Assembly: GCA_026129905.1 (NCBI GenBank)
Contig: JAHCHE010000031.1
Location: 1-64,000 of the forward strand
Source of the DNA: Bryobacteraceae bacterium
GTDB taxonomy: Bacteria; Acidobacteriota; Terriglobia; Bryobacterales; Bryobacteraceae
Direction: 5' to 3'
Length of the DNA stretch: 64,000 bases
Part shown: piece by piece, positions 16,678 through 24,757 of the stretch
How positions within the stretch are numbered: the first letter of the stretch is position 1
How the letters are laid out: every line of letters begins with the position of its first letter
Notes under the pieces: model-generated
What the model was told of the DNA's origin: nothing
What the model saw: only the letters and a program-made list of their open reading frames with translations
Databases searched by the model: none
Translations under genes and position numbers: made by a program

Positions 16678-19291
16678 AGAAGGCGCGCGCGGCGCCTGGC
16701 CGTCGCCTCCGCGCGCACACGCGCTCCTGCTAACGATTCTTGTATCGGGGATGCCGGCTGCCGCGGCGGGCGCCGGCATCCCCCGATTTGAACTGACGGC
16801 ATCGCCGCTGGAACTCACGGGACCCGCCCGGCCGTACGGCTTCATCAATGCCGTGGGCGAGCGCAGCGGCATCTGGGGATTCGAGAACGGCCGCCTGGAG
16901 GCCTGGGTTTATCCGCTAAAGGTCTTTCGCGATTTCCACTTGACCTTTCAGCTCGACGGCTCTCCAACGATCTACTTGGGTGATGAAACGGTTCGCAGCG
17001 TCCGCGTCGAACCGCACATGACGCAATTGATCTACGCGACGGAGCAATTCAGCGTCGTCGAAACGCTTTTTGCCCCGCGCGACGAACCCGGCGCGGTGAT
17101 TCTGCTCGATGTAAAGGCGTCCGGGCCGCTTCGCGTGACGGCGCGCTTCCGGCCGGAGCTGAACCTGATGTGGCCCGCCGCCGTCGGAGCGCAGTCTTCC
17201 AACTGGGACGCCGGCCGCCGCTGGATCCGGCTTTCGGAGCCCACGGGGCGGTTCTCGGCGCTGGTCGGTTCGCCGGCCGCTGCCGGATCGAACGCGGCCG
17301 GGTATCGCCCGTACCTGACGGATCGCGATCCCTATGACGCGATCGAGCTGTCCATATCGCCGGAGGATGCGCGGCGGAATCTCATCCCCATCGTGATCGC
17401 GGGAGGGATCCGCGATGCGTATGACGCGGAGGCGACGTACGCAAAACTGCTAAAGGACTTGCCGGCGCTCTACGCTTCGGCCCGGCAGCGTTACATCGAC
17501 CTCGAACGTCACGGAACGGAATTTCGGACGCCGGATCCCGCTGTCAATCAGGCCATGCGCTGGGCCCGCGTTTCGCTCGAGCAGCTTCGCGTCTGCAATC
17601 CTTCGCTTGGCTGTAGCTATGTCTCCGGCTACGGCTCGTCGGGGACGGGGACGCGCCCGATGTACGCCTGGTTCTTCGACGAGCCGGTGGTGGCCGCGTG
17701 GTCGCAGCTCGCCTATGGGGATTTCGAAGCCGTCAAAACGGCGCTCCGATTTATTCGAAAATACCAATCCGAAGAGGGCGCCGTGGTGCATGAAATCTCG
17801 CAAAGCGCCGCTTATATCGACTGGTTTCGCGACTACCCATTCGCCTATATCCATCCGGATTCTCCTATTTGGTACATCATTTCCCTCCACAATGTGTTTC
17901 GGTTCACCGGCGATCGCGAGTTCCTCGCCGAGTCGTGGCCTTCGATTCGAAAAGCCTACGCCTATTGCCTTCGCCTGCTGGACGCCTCCGACGGTTTGTT
18001 GAGAATACCCGCCGGCCAGTGGGGATCGATGGAAACGGCGAACTTCACCAAGGACGCCGCCATGGCCGGAGGCTGGATCGCGGCCCTGCGCGCTCTGCGC
18101 GAACTCGGCGAGGCGATGGGAGAGCGCGATCTCGCCGCGGAGACCGCGGAGCGGGAACGGGTGGCGGCGGAGAGCCTGGAGCGCCGGTTCTGGAATGAGG
18201 AAACCCGGTTCTACAACTACGGCCTGGACCTCGAAGGCAAGCCCGTCACCCATTTGAACCCGATGATCGGCTACAGCGCGTGGTTCGGCGCCCTGCCGGA
18301 ACGGCGGGCTCGCGTGGTTCTGGAGAAGCTATCCGCCGCGGCGTTCCTTTCCGACTGGGGCCACCGCAACATGTCGCTCGAGGATCCGCGCTACGAGGAG
18401 GGCTCGTACTCAATGGGCTCGGTCTGGCCGTTCATGACGGCCGGGCCGATGCTGGCCCAATATCGATACCGCAATGCCGCTCAGGGCAATCTGACGTGGC
18501 GCGCGATGCTGGCGCTGCGCGACTTGAACGCCCGCGGCGCGATGCCGGAAGCGCTTTCGGGCGCCTCCTACCGGCTGCTGGACCGCGGCGTCCCGCACCA
18601 GATGTTCTCCGAGCATGTCGCGATTCCCGGCTTGGTCTACGGGATCTTCGGGTTGGATCTCGACGTCCCGCGGCGGACGCTGCGATGGGCGCCGCAATTG
18701 CCGCCAGGTTGGCCGGAGGCGGCGCTGGATCGCTTTGCGTTCGGCGCCGACCGGCTGAACCTCCGTCTCGTGAACGCGCCGGGGAAGTTGACCGCAGTCG
18801 TCGAAAGCTCCTCGGCGGCGCCGGTGGACCTCGAGTTCGCTCCGGCTCTGCCCGCCGGTTCCACCGTCAGCGCCGTCACGCTGAACGGCCGGCCACTGCC
18901 GTTTACCACGCACAACAACCACGCCGACGTCGAACCGCGGGCGCGAGCGACGATCTCCGGCAAGGCGGAAATCGTGATCGAATACAATCCCGGCGTGGCG
19001 GTGGAGATCGACTGGCAGCCGCTGCTGGAGGGTGAATCGAGCGTCAATCCGCGCATCCTGCGTACGGCCTACGCCAATCGAAAATGGGAAATGGCCGTCG
19101 AAGGCCGCCCCGGTCGCGTCTACACCGCCAGGCTGTACACTCCGTGGCAGCCGTCGGTTACGGCAGGCGGCCGTATCATACCGGGGTCCGGCAGTCCGCA
19201 CACGCTGGAATTCGCGGCGCCGGAGGGGCAACGCGCCAAACCGGACAAGGCCGGCTACGTGCGGTGGACCGTAGGCGTTGATCTGCGATGA
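16667..19291 (+). CDS. Exported six-hairpin (alpha/alpha) glycosidase-like protein
   Basis: An 874-residue protein with an N-terminal export signal (hydrophobic LLLTILVSGMPAAAA). The central catalytic-like domain (about 280-660) resembles (alpha/alpha)6-barrel enzymes of the glycogen-debranching / MGH1-like group: ARVSLEQLRV, YAWFFDEPVVAAWSQLAYGD, SPIWYIISLHNVFRFTGD, and EEGSYSMGSVWPFMTAG near its end. Beta-rich domains flank it on both sides. Acidic residues in WFFDEP and in the YEEGSYS region are candidates for catalysis. The start overlaps the receptor's final codons by 11 bases; an internal ATG at about 16750 would remove part of the signal, so the upstream start is kept. The exact sugar specificity is not evident. 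Confidence 0.72.
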   Translation: MIFEEGARGAWPSPPRAHALLLTILVSGMPAAAAGAGIPRFELTASPLELTGPARPYGFINAVGERSGIWGFENGRLEAWVYPLKVFRDFHLTFQLDGSPTIYLGDETVRSVRVEPHMTQLIYATEQFSVVETLFAPRDEPGAVILLDVKASGPLRVTARFRPELNLMWPAAVGAQSSNWDAGRRWIRLSEPTGRFSALVGSPAAAGSNAAGYRPYLTDRDPYDAIELSISPEDARRNLIPIVIAGGIRDAYDAEATYAKLLKDLPALYASARQRYIDLERHGTEFRTPDPAVNQAMRWARVSLEQLRVCNPSLGCSYVSGYGSSGTGTRPMYAWFFDEPVVAAWSQLAYGDFEAVKTALRFIRKYQSEEGAVVHEISQSAAYIDWFRDYPFAYIHPDSPIWYIISLHNVFRFTGDREFLAESWPSIRKAYAYCLRLLDASDGLLRIPAGQWGSMETANFTKDAAMAGGWIAALRALRELGEAMGERDLAAETAERERVAAESLERRFWNEETRFYNYGLDLEGKPVTHLNPMIGYSAWFGALPERRARVVLEKLSAAAFLSDWGHRNMSLEDPRYEEGSYSMGSVWPFMTAGPMLAQYRYRNAAQGNLTWRAMLALRDLNARGAMPEALSGASYRLLDRGVPHQMFSEHVAIPGLVYGIFGLDLDVPRRTLRWAPQLPPGWPEAALDRFAFGADRLNLRLVNAPGKLTAVVESSSAAPVDLEFAPALPAGSTVSAVTLNGRPLPFTTHNNHADVEPRARATISGKAEIVIEYNPGVAVEIDWQPLLEGESSVNPRILRTAYANRKWEMAVEGRPGRVYTARLYTPWQPSVTAGGRIIPGSGSPHTLEFAAPEGQRAKPDKAGYVRWTVGVDLR

Positions 19292-20262
19292 TGCTCACGG
19301 CCGCGGCGGCGCTGCTTCTCCTTCAGGCCGGCTCGCCCCTCGATCGCGCGAAGGAACTCGTTCGCGAGGGAAAGATCGATGAGGCCGAGCGGGTTCTGGC
19401 GGTGACCGATAGCGGCTCGGCGGACGTTCACAAGCTGCGCGGGCTGATCGCCTTTCACAAGCGCGACTATCGAACCGCGGCGCGAGAGCTTTCCGAAGCC
19501 ATTCGCGAAGAGCCTCTGGACAGCGGCGCCTACCGGGACTCGGCGGGCATGCTCGGAAAGAGCCTGTACCTCGTGCGCGACTTCGCGGCGGCGGCCGCCT
19601 GGCTCGAAAAAGCCTATCGCGCCGGCGACCGATCCGCCGAGGCGCTGCAATTGCTGGGAGTGAGCGCGATCCACGCCGCGCGGCCGGAGCTTGCGCGACA
19701 GGCGTTCGCGACGTTGTACGGGACGCCCGCGGATTCCGCCGCGGCCCACGTTCTGACGGCGCAGATGATGATTCGCGAGGATTCCGAGGGCGCCGCCGAA
19801 ACGGAGCTACGCAAGGCGCTCGCGATCGACCCGCGCTTTCCCACCGCCCGCTTCCTCGCCGCCGAACTTGCGATCGCCCGCGGCGAGATCGGCAAGGCCA
19901 TCGAGGAGTTGACGGCGGAGATCTCCTATAACCCGATGCACGCCTCCTCCTACTGGCGGTTGGGCGACGCGTATCTCCGGCAGGGAAAGTACGACGAGGC
20001 CATCGCCGAGCTGCGGAAGTCGATCTGGCTGAATCCGTATTTCAGCAGCCCGTACATTCTTCTGGGCCGCGCCTACTTTCAGAAGGCCGAGTACAAAGAC
20101 GCGGAAGAAGTGCTCCGTTACGCCATCGGCATCGATCCCAACAACTACGGGGCGCACTATATGCTCGGGCGCGCGCTGGTGAAGTTGGGCCGGGACGCGG
20201 AAGCCCAGGAAGTGTTTCTCAAGTCGCGGGACCTGCCGCGCGATCGCGCGACTTCGCCCTGA
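19288..20262 (+). CDS. TPR-repeat protein
   Basis: A 324-residue protein made of about eight 34-residue tetratricopeptide-like repeats. Clear ones include SSYWRLGDAYLRQGKYDEAI, ILLGRAYFQKAEYKDAEEV and GAHYMLGRALVKLGRDAEAQ. The N-terminus is hydrophobic (MMLTAAAALLLLQAGSP), consistent with a signal peptide and a periplasmic site. ATG overlaps the stop of the glycosidase gene (ATGA), so the receptor, glycosidase and TPR genes form one operon. TPR proteins are scaffolds; a role in the same uptake system is inference. Its 3' end overlaps the convergent tetR-family gene by 44 bases. Confidence 0.85.
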   Translation: MMLTAAAALLLLQAGSPLDRAKELVREGKIDEAERVLAVTDSGSADVHKLRGLIAFHKRDYRTAARELSEAIREEPLDSGAYRDSAGMLGKSLYLVRDFAAAAAWLEKAYRAGDRSAEALQLLGVSAIHAARPELARQAFATLYGTPADSAAAHVLTAQMMIREDSEGAAETELRKALAIDPRFPTARFLAAELAIARGEIGKAIEELTAEISYNPMHASSYWRLGDAYLRQGKYDEAIAELRKSIWLNPYFSSPYILLGRAYFQKAEYKDAEEVLRYAIGIDPNNYGAHYMLGRALVKLGRDAEAQEVFLKSRDLPRDRATSP

Positions 20263-20863
20263 CGCGCTTCGGCTTGGGGCGGACGGGCGCGGCGGGCGGC
20301 GCAAGGCAGCGCGTCAGTTCGGCGGCCGTCGGCATACCCTCCGGCGGCAGGTGGGCCAAGGCGCCGTCGTTGCGTAGCGTGGCGAAGCCGTGCACCAGCG
20401 ACCAGCTTGCCAGCGCGAACTGGAACGATTGCGGGTGCGACGGCGGCAGGTTCACGGTCCGCGCCGCGCCGTCCAGCAGCATCCCGAAGCACTCGCGCGA
20501 TGCCGCCGCCAGGCCCGGGTACGACTCGGCCGTGCCCAAGGGATTGCCGAACATCAGGCGCAGCAGGTTGGGATTGCGCAAAGCGAACTCGACATAGGCG
20601 GCGCCCATCTCCGCGAAGCTGCCGCAAGCCTGGAATTCCTTCGTCAATTCGCGGAATCCTTCTTCGGCCAGCGCCGCCAGCAGGTCCGTCTTGTCCTGAA
20701 AATGCCGGTAAGGCGCATTGGGACTTACGCCCGCCTGGCGCGCCAGCTCGCGCAAGCTGAGCGTTTCCAGACCGTTTCGCTCGAGCCGGGCGCGGGCGGC
20801 GGCGAGCAGGGAGGGGCGGAGGGCGCCGTGATGGTAGGGCTTCGTTTTTTTGGCGGACGCCAT
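20219..20863 (-). CDS. TetR/AcrR-family transcriptional repressor
   Basis: A 214-residue regulator. The N-terminal helix-turn-helix is typical: LLAAARARLERNGLETLSLR, ELARQAGVSPNAPYRHFQDK and LLAALAEEGF. The C-terminal half (FALRNPNLLRLMFGNPLG and a later tryptophan) fits the WHG-type ligand domain. The start at 20863 is the methionine just before the DNA-binding domain. It is divergent from the oxidoreductase at 20918, and the 54-base gap holds a promoter and matching repeat half-sites, so it very probably represses that gene and itself. The inducer is unknown. A lysine/arginine-rich tail of about 25 residues follows the ligand domain. Confidence 0.88.
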   Translation of the reverse strand: MASAKKTKPYHHGALRPSLLAAARARLERNGLETLSLRELARQAGVSPNAPYRHFQDKTDLLAALAEEGFRELTKEFQACGSFAEMGAAYVEFALRNPNLLRLMFGNPLGTAESYPGLAAASRECFGMLLDGAARTVNLPPSHPQSFQFALASWSLVHGFATLRNDGALAHLPPEGMPTAAELTRCLAPPAAPVRPKPKRVRAKSRDRAAGPAT

Positions 20864-20864
20864 G

Positions 20865-20915
20865 TTGACATTGTACACATTCCCAGGGTAGACTGTGATG
20901 TGTACGGTGCACACA
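20865..20915 (+). promoter_or_regulatory. Divergent promoter with probable TetR operators
   Basis: TTGACA (20865-20870) and TAGACT (20889-20894), 18 bases apart, form a promoter for the rightward gene. Two copies of the half-site ATGTGTAC occur. One is inverted inside the spacer (GTACACAT, 20873-20880). The other begins the imperfect palindrome TGTGTACGGTGCACACA (20899-20915) just before the ATG at 20918. Their placement over the promoter and start is what a TetR-type repressor encoded next door would need. Confidence 0.6.
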
Positions 20916-20917
20916 TT

Positions 20918-22540
20918 ATGGAACGTCAATACGATCTCATCGTGATCGGGTCCGGGATGGGCGGCCTGACGGTCGCCAGCCTGATGGCCCGCCTGCGCAA
21001 CAAGCGCGTGCTGGTGATCGAGCGGCATTTCAAGGCCGGCGGGTTCACCCACGCATTTCAGCGCGGCCGTTTCCACTGGGACGTGGGGCTCCACTACGTC
21101 GGGGGCATGGGCGAAGGGTCCGCGATGCGGCGGTTGTTCGACCTGGTGACCGATGGCCGCGTCCGCTGGTCGCCGCTGCCGGAGCCGTTCGACTGCTTCC
21201 GTTATCCGGGGATCGAGTTCGACCTGTCGAGCGGCAAGCAACAGTTGGTGGAATCGCTGTCCGCGCGGTTTCCCGCCGAGCGGCGGGCGATCCGGCGCTA
21301 CGCTCGCGACATACGGAGAGCGGCCGCCGCGTTCTCGATGGAGATGATGCGGAACAACGGATCAGCGGTCGCGCGCGGCTTCGGGCGTTTGGCCGGCCGG
21401 GCGGTGGGCGCGGGGCTGAACGGGACCACGAAGGATTACCTCGACGCCCATTTTCGCGATTCGGAACTGAAGGCCGTGCTGGCGTCGCAGTGGGGCGACT
21501 ACGGATTGCCTCCAGGTCTGAGCCCGTTCCGGCTCCACGCGCTCATCGCCGCGCACTACCTGGACGGCGCCTGGTATCCGGAGGGCGGCGCCGGAACCAT
21601 CGCCGAGGGCGCCCGGGCGGCGGTGGAACGGCATGGCGGCAGGTTCCTGCTGAGCCGCGAGGTGACGGAGATTCTCATCCGCGACGGAAAAGCGGCCGGC
21701 GTCCGGCTGCGAAATGGCGAGGAGTGGTTCGCTCCGGCAGTGGTTTCCAACGCGGGCGCCGCGGTCACCTATCTGAACCTGGTTCCAGCGGAGTACCCGA
21801 TTCCGTTTCGCGAGTCGTTGCGGGCGTTTTTGGAAGAGAATCCGCCAACGACGTGCCTGAGCCTGTTTATCGGCTTCCGCCGGGACCCAAGAGAACTCGG
21901 CTTCCGTGGCGAGAACCACTGGATCTATGCCGGGCTGGATCACGACCGCGCGTTCGCCGAGCGTTCCGCATGGATTGCCGATGGGGAACCGCCGATGGCC
22001 TATCTTTCTTTTCCTTCGCTCAAGGATCCGCGCGCCAGGGCGCACACGGCCGAGATCATCACGATGGCCGGTTACGAACCGTTCGCCCGCTGGCGCGACC
22101 AACCCTGGCTGCGGCGGGACGAGGAGTACCGGGCGCTGAAGGAGCGCCTGGCGGACGCGCTGGTCCGGTTCGTCGACCGGCGCTATCCGGGCTTCGCGGA
22201 CCTGGTGGAGTATCGCGAGCTTTCCACGCCCCTGACCAACGAGTTCATGACCGGCCATGTCGCGGGCGGTATTTACGGCTTGCCTTCGACGCCGGCGCGC
22301 TACCGGCCGGAGAACCGCGGCTGGACCCATCCGCGCTCGCCCGTGCCGGGGCTCTTTCTCACGGGGGCGGACGCGGGCTCGCTTGGAATTGTGGGCGCGC
22401 TGATGGGAGGCGTCACGGCGCTGAGCTGGCTGCCGGACGGCATCTCGACGCCGGCCGTCTTTCGCAAGTCCGCGCGGATGAAGACCGCCGCCGCGCCAGG
22501 CGCCGCCGATCCGCTCGCCGCGGCGCAATCGCGCGCGTGA
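20918..22540 (+). CDS. FAD-dependent phytoene-desaturase/carotenoid-isomerase-like oxidoreductase
   Basis: A 540-residue flavoprotein. The dinucleotide-binding motif VIGSGMGGLTVASLMAR lies at the N-terminus, followed by VLVIERHFKAGGFTHAFQRG, the layout of the phytoene desaturase / CrtISO / retinol saturase group. The C-terminal LFLTGADAGSLGIVGALMGG is the second FAD contact typical of the family. The ATG at 20918 is chosen because it precedes the Rossmann motif; the frame is open far upstream but has no similarity there and would run through the divergent promoter. It is the probable target of the TetR-type regulator, so expression is likely induced by a small molecule. The substrate could be a carotenoid, retinoid or other polyunsaturated lipid. 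Confidence 0.85.
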   Translation: MERQYDLIVIGSGMGGLTVASLMARLRNKRVLVIERHFKAGGFTHAFQRGRFHWDVGLHYVGGMGEGSAMRRLFDLVTDGRVRWSPLPEPFDCFRYPGIEFDLSSGKQQLVESLSARFPAERRAIRRYARDIRRAAAAFSMEMMRNNGSAVARGFGRLAGRAVGAGLNGTTKDYLDAHFRDSELKAVLASQWGDYGLPPGLSPFRLHALIAAHYLDGAWYPEGGAGTIAEGARAAVERHGGRFLLSREVTEILIRDGKAAGVRLRNGEEWFAPAVVSNAGAAVTYLNLVPAEYPIPFRESLRAFLEENPPTTCLSLFIGFRRDPRELGFRGENHWIYAGLDHDRAFAERSAWIADGEPPMAYLSFPSLKDPRARAHTAEIITMAGYEPFARWRDQPWLRRDEEYRALKERLADALVRFVDRRYPGFADLVEYRELSTPLTNEFMTGHVAGGIYGLPSTPARYRPENRGWTHPRSPVPGLFLTGADAGSLGIVGALMGGVTALSWLPDGISTPAVFRKSARMKTAAAPGAADPLAAAQSRA

Positions 22541-22553
22541 GCAACCAGCCGGG

Positions 22554-23036
22554 TCAGGGTCCCAGCACGAAATCCTGCTGGTACAAGGTGTAGGAGGTGC
22601 GCTTCATCCCGAGACGCTCGTAGCTGCGCTGGGCGTTGTGGTTCTCGCCTTCCACGTACAGGCGGAGACCGCACACGCCCGGTTCTTTTACGGCCAGCGC
22701 GGCGACGTGGCGGTAGAGCGCGCTGAACACGCCGTGGCGGCGAAAATCCGGGTGGACGTACACGCTCTGAATCCACCAGAACGTCCCGTTGCGCCAGTCG
22801 CTCCACTCGTAGGTGATCATCATCTGGCCGACGATGCGCCCGCCTGCCTCCGCAACGATGTAAAATCCTTTAGAAGCGTCCTCGAGAACGGTCTGAACGC
22901 CGCGCGTCAATCTGTCCCGATCCAGCGCGAGCCCTTCCGTTTCCAACGCCATCGCGGAGTTGTAGCCGGCAATCGCGTCCGCGTCCGCCGCCGTTGCGGG
23001 GCGCAGCGTGGGGTTCGTGGTCGCCGCCGTGCGCAT
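22554..23036 (-). CDS. GNAT-family N-acetyltransferase
   Basis: A 160-residue acetyl-CoA-dependent acetyltransferase. The order of elements is typical: LRPATAADADAIAGYNSAMA, then GFYIVAEAGGRIVGQMMIT, the acetyl-CoA strand and loop SVYVHPDFRRHGVFSALYRH (replacing the usual R/Q-x-x-G-x-G/A by RRHGVF), and a C-terminal NAQRSYERLGM. The acceptor is unknown. It is convergent with the oxidoreductase and divergent from uppS, so it is a separate unit. Confidence 0.88.
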   Translation of the reverse strand: MRTAATTNPTLRPATAADADAIAGYNSAMALETEGLALDRDRLTRGVQTVLEDASKGFYIVAEAGGRIVGQMMITYEWSDWRNGTFWWIQSVYVHPDFRRHGVFSALYRHVAALAVKEPGVCGLRLYVEGENHNAQRSYERLGMKRTSYTLYQQDFVLGP

Positions 23037-23090
23037 AGCCAGAGTTCTGGACCCGAGGTAAATCGCAGTGTACTATAGGAGATTGACTTC

Positions 23091-23921
23091 ATGAAGGCCC
23101 TCTTGGACTCCCTGAAGCCGGGGGAAAACGACTGGGACTTGGCCCAATCGATCGACCCGGACCGGCTACCTTCGCACGTCGCGATCATCATGGATGGCAA
23201 CGGCCGTTGGGCGCGGCGCCGGAGCCTTCCCCGCGTCGCCGGGCACAAAGCCGGAATCGAATCGGTGCGGGCCACCGTCGAGACGTGCGCGCGCATGGGC
23301 GTCCAGATCCTGACGTTGTACGCTTTCTCGGTGGAGAACTGGAAACGGCCTCGCAGCGAGGTGGACACGCTGTGGCGGTTGTTGCACATCTACGTGCGCA
23401 AGGAGTTGCCCACCCTGATGGAGAACGACATCCGGATGCGGGCGATCGGACGGCTGGAAGCGCTACCGCCGCAGGTGCGGCACGACCTGGAGTCCACCGA
23501 ACGGATCACCGCCCACAATCGCGGCATGCTGGTGAATCTGGCGATCAACTACGGCGGTCGCGCCGAACTCGTCGACGCCGTGAACGCGCTGCTGGAAAAG
23601 GCGCGCTCCAGCGGACGTCCATCCGACTTCCGGGTGGACGAAGCGGATATCTCCTCCCACCTGTACACCGCCGGAATGGCCGATCCCGATCTGCTCATCC
23701 GGACGTCGGGCGAGCTGCGCATCAGCAATTTTCTACTTTGGCAGATCGCCTATGCCGAACTGTACGTCACACCGACGCTGTGGCCGGATTTCCGGCGCGC
23801 GGACCTGCTGCAAGCCGTGCTCGAGTATCAGAAACGCGAACGCCGGTTCGGCGGTCTCAACCTGCCGCGACCCGCGCCCGACCGCCACTTGATGGAGGCC
23901 GTAGCCTTCCCGATGAAATGA
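23091..23921 (+). CDS. uppS: Isoprenyl transferase (undecaprenyl diphosphate synthase type)
   Basis: A cis-prenyltransferase that makes the C55 lipid carrier for peptidoglycan and other glycans. It has 276 residues. The catalytic region is VAIIMDGNGRWARRR followed by GHKAGIESVR; TLYAFSVENWKRP and, near the end, LLIRTSGELRISNFLLWQ and YAELYVT are diagnostic. It overlaps cdsA by four bases (ATGA), the common uppS-cdsA envelope-lipid pair. Confidence 0.95.
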   Translation: MKALLDSLKPGENDWDLAQSIDPDRLPSHVAIIMDGNGRWARRRSLPRVAGHKAGIESVRATVETCARMGVQILTLYAFSVENWKRPRSEVDTLWRLLHIYVRKELPTLMENDIRMRAIGRLEALPPQVRHDLESTERITAHNRGMLVNLAINYGGRAELVDAVNALLEKARSSGRPSDFRVDEADISSHLYTAGMADPDLLIRTSGELRISNFLLWQIAYAELYVTPTLWPDFRRADLLQAVLEYQKRERRFGGLNLPRPAPDRHLMEAVAFPMK

Positions 23922-24685
23922 AGCGCGTCCTCACGGCATTCGTCCTTGGCGCGCTTGCTTTGTATACCGTCCTGGCCGCACACCCGTTCCTCTTCATGGC
24001 GGTGCTGGCCGTCTTTGCGCTCGGCTGCTATTACGAATACGCGAACCTCGTAGCGGCGCACGGCTACAACGCCGGCGGTCCGGTGGGCTACGCGGCCGGG
24101 CTGGTTCTGTTGATCCTGCCGAATCCGAATTTCCTCCTGTTCACCGTCGTCGCCCTGCTGGGCCTGGCGTTGGCCATGCGAGGCGAAGACTTGAGCAAGG
24201 CGCTGACGAACGCCGCCGCGCTGGCGTTGGGAGTGGCATACGTCTTCGGAGCGTGGAAATGCGCCCCGCTACTGCGCGAGGTGAGCCCCTACTGGCTGCT
24301 GTTCGCGATGTCGGTGAACTGGATCGCGGACACGGCGGCGTTCGTGGCCGGCAAAACGCTCGGCAGGCACAAGCTGGCGCCCAAGCTGAGTCCAGGCAAG
24401 ACGTGGGAAGGGGCTGCGGCTGGGGTGGCGGTGGCCGTCGTCTTCGGGATCGTTTTTCTGCGCATCTTCCTGCCGCACGTGTCCCCGATTGAAGCCTCGG
24501 CGATCGCGGCGGTGGCGTGCGTCGCGGGGCAGGTTGGCGACCTGGCGGAGTCGGCGCTCAAGCGGGGGGCGGGCGTGAAGGACAGCGGCAACGTGCTGCC
24601 CGGCCACGGCGGGCTGCTGGACCGGCTGGACAGCACGCTCTTCGCGCTGCCCGTGGTCTACGCCTGGGTCGTGCGGCCCTGGTAG
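23918..24685 (+). CDS. cdsA: Phosphatidate cytidylyltransferase
   Basis: CdsA makes CDP-diacylglycerol, the branch point of phospholipid synthesis. The protein is 255 residues with about seven to eight membrane helices. The family signature SALKRGAGVKDSGNVLPGHG followed by GLLDRLDS is intact near the C-terminus, and SPGKTWEGAAAG is the upstream conserved loop. The start is the ATG overlapping the uppS stop; a longer frame upstream is antisense-like and rejected. Confidence 0.94.
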   Translation: MKRVLTAFVLGALALYTVLAAHPFLFMAVLAVFALGCYYEYANLVAAHGYNAGGPVGYAAGLVLLILPNPNFLLFTVVALLGLALAMRGEDLSKALTNAAALALGVAYVFGAWKCAPLLREVSPYWLLFAMSVNWIADTAAFVAGKTLGRHKLAPKLSPGKTWEGAAAGVAVAVVFGIVFLRIFLPHVSPIEASAIAAVACVAGQVGDLAESALKRGAGVKDSGNVLPGHGGLLDRLDSTLFALPVVYAWVVRPW

Positions 24686-24757
24686 GGCCGAAGGACGCCG
24701 TTCTTGGGCTGTTGTGCTCCGGCAGGGCCGGCGCGACAATCGAGGGAGAATTCCTCC

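Noticed and set aside
20390-20917. N-terminal extension of the FAD oxidoreductase
   Set aside because: It would run antisense through the tetR-family gene and the divergent promoter; the Rossmann motif begins right after the ATG at 20918.
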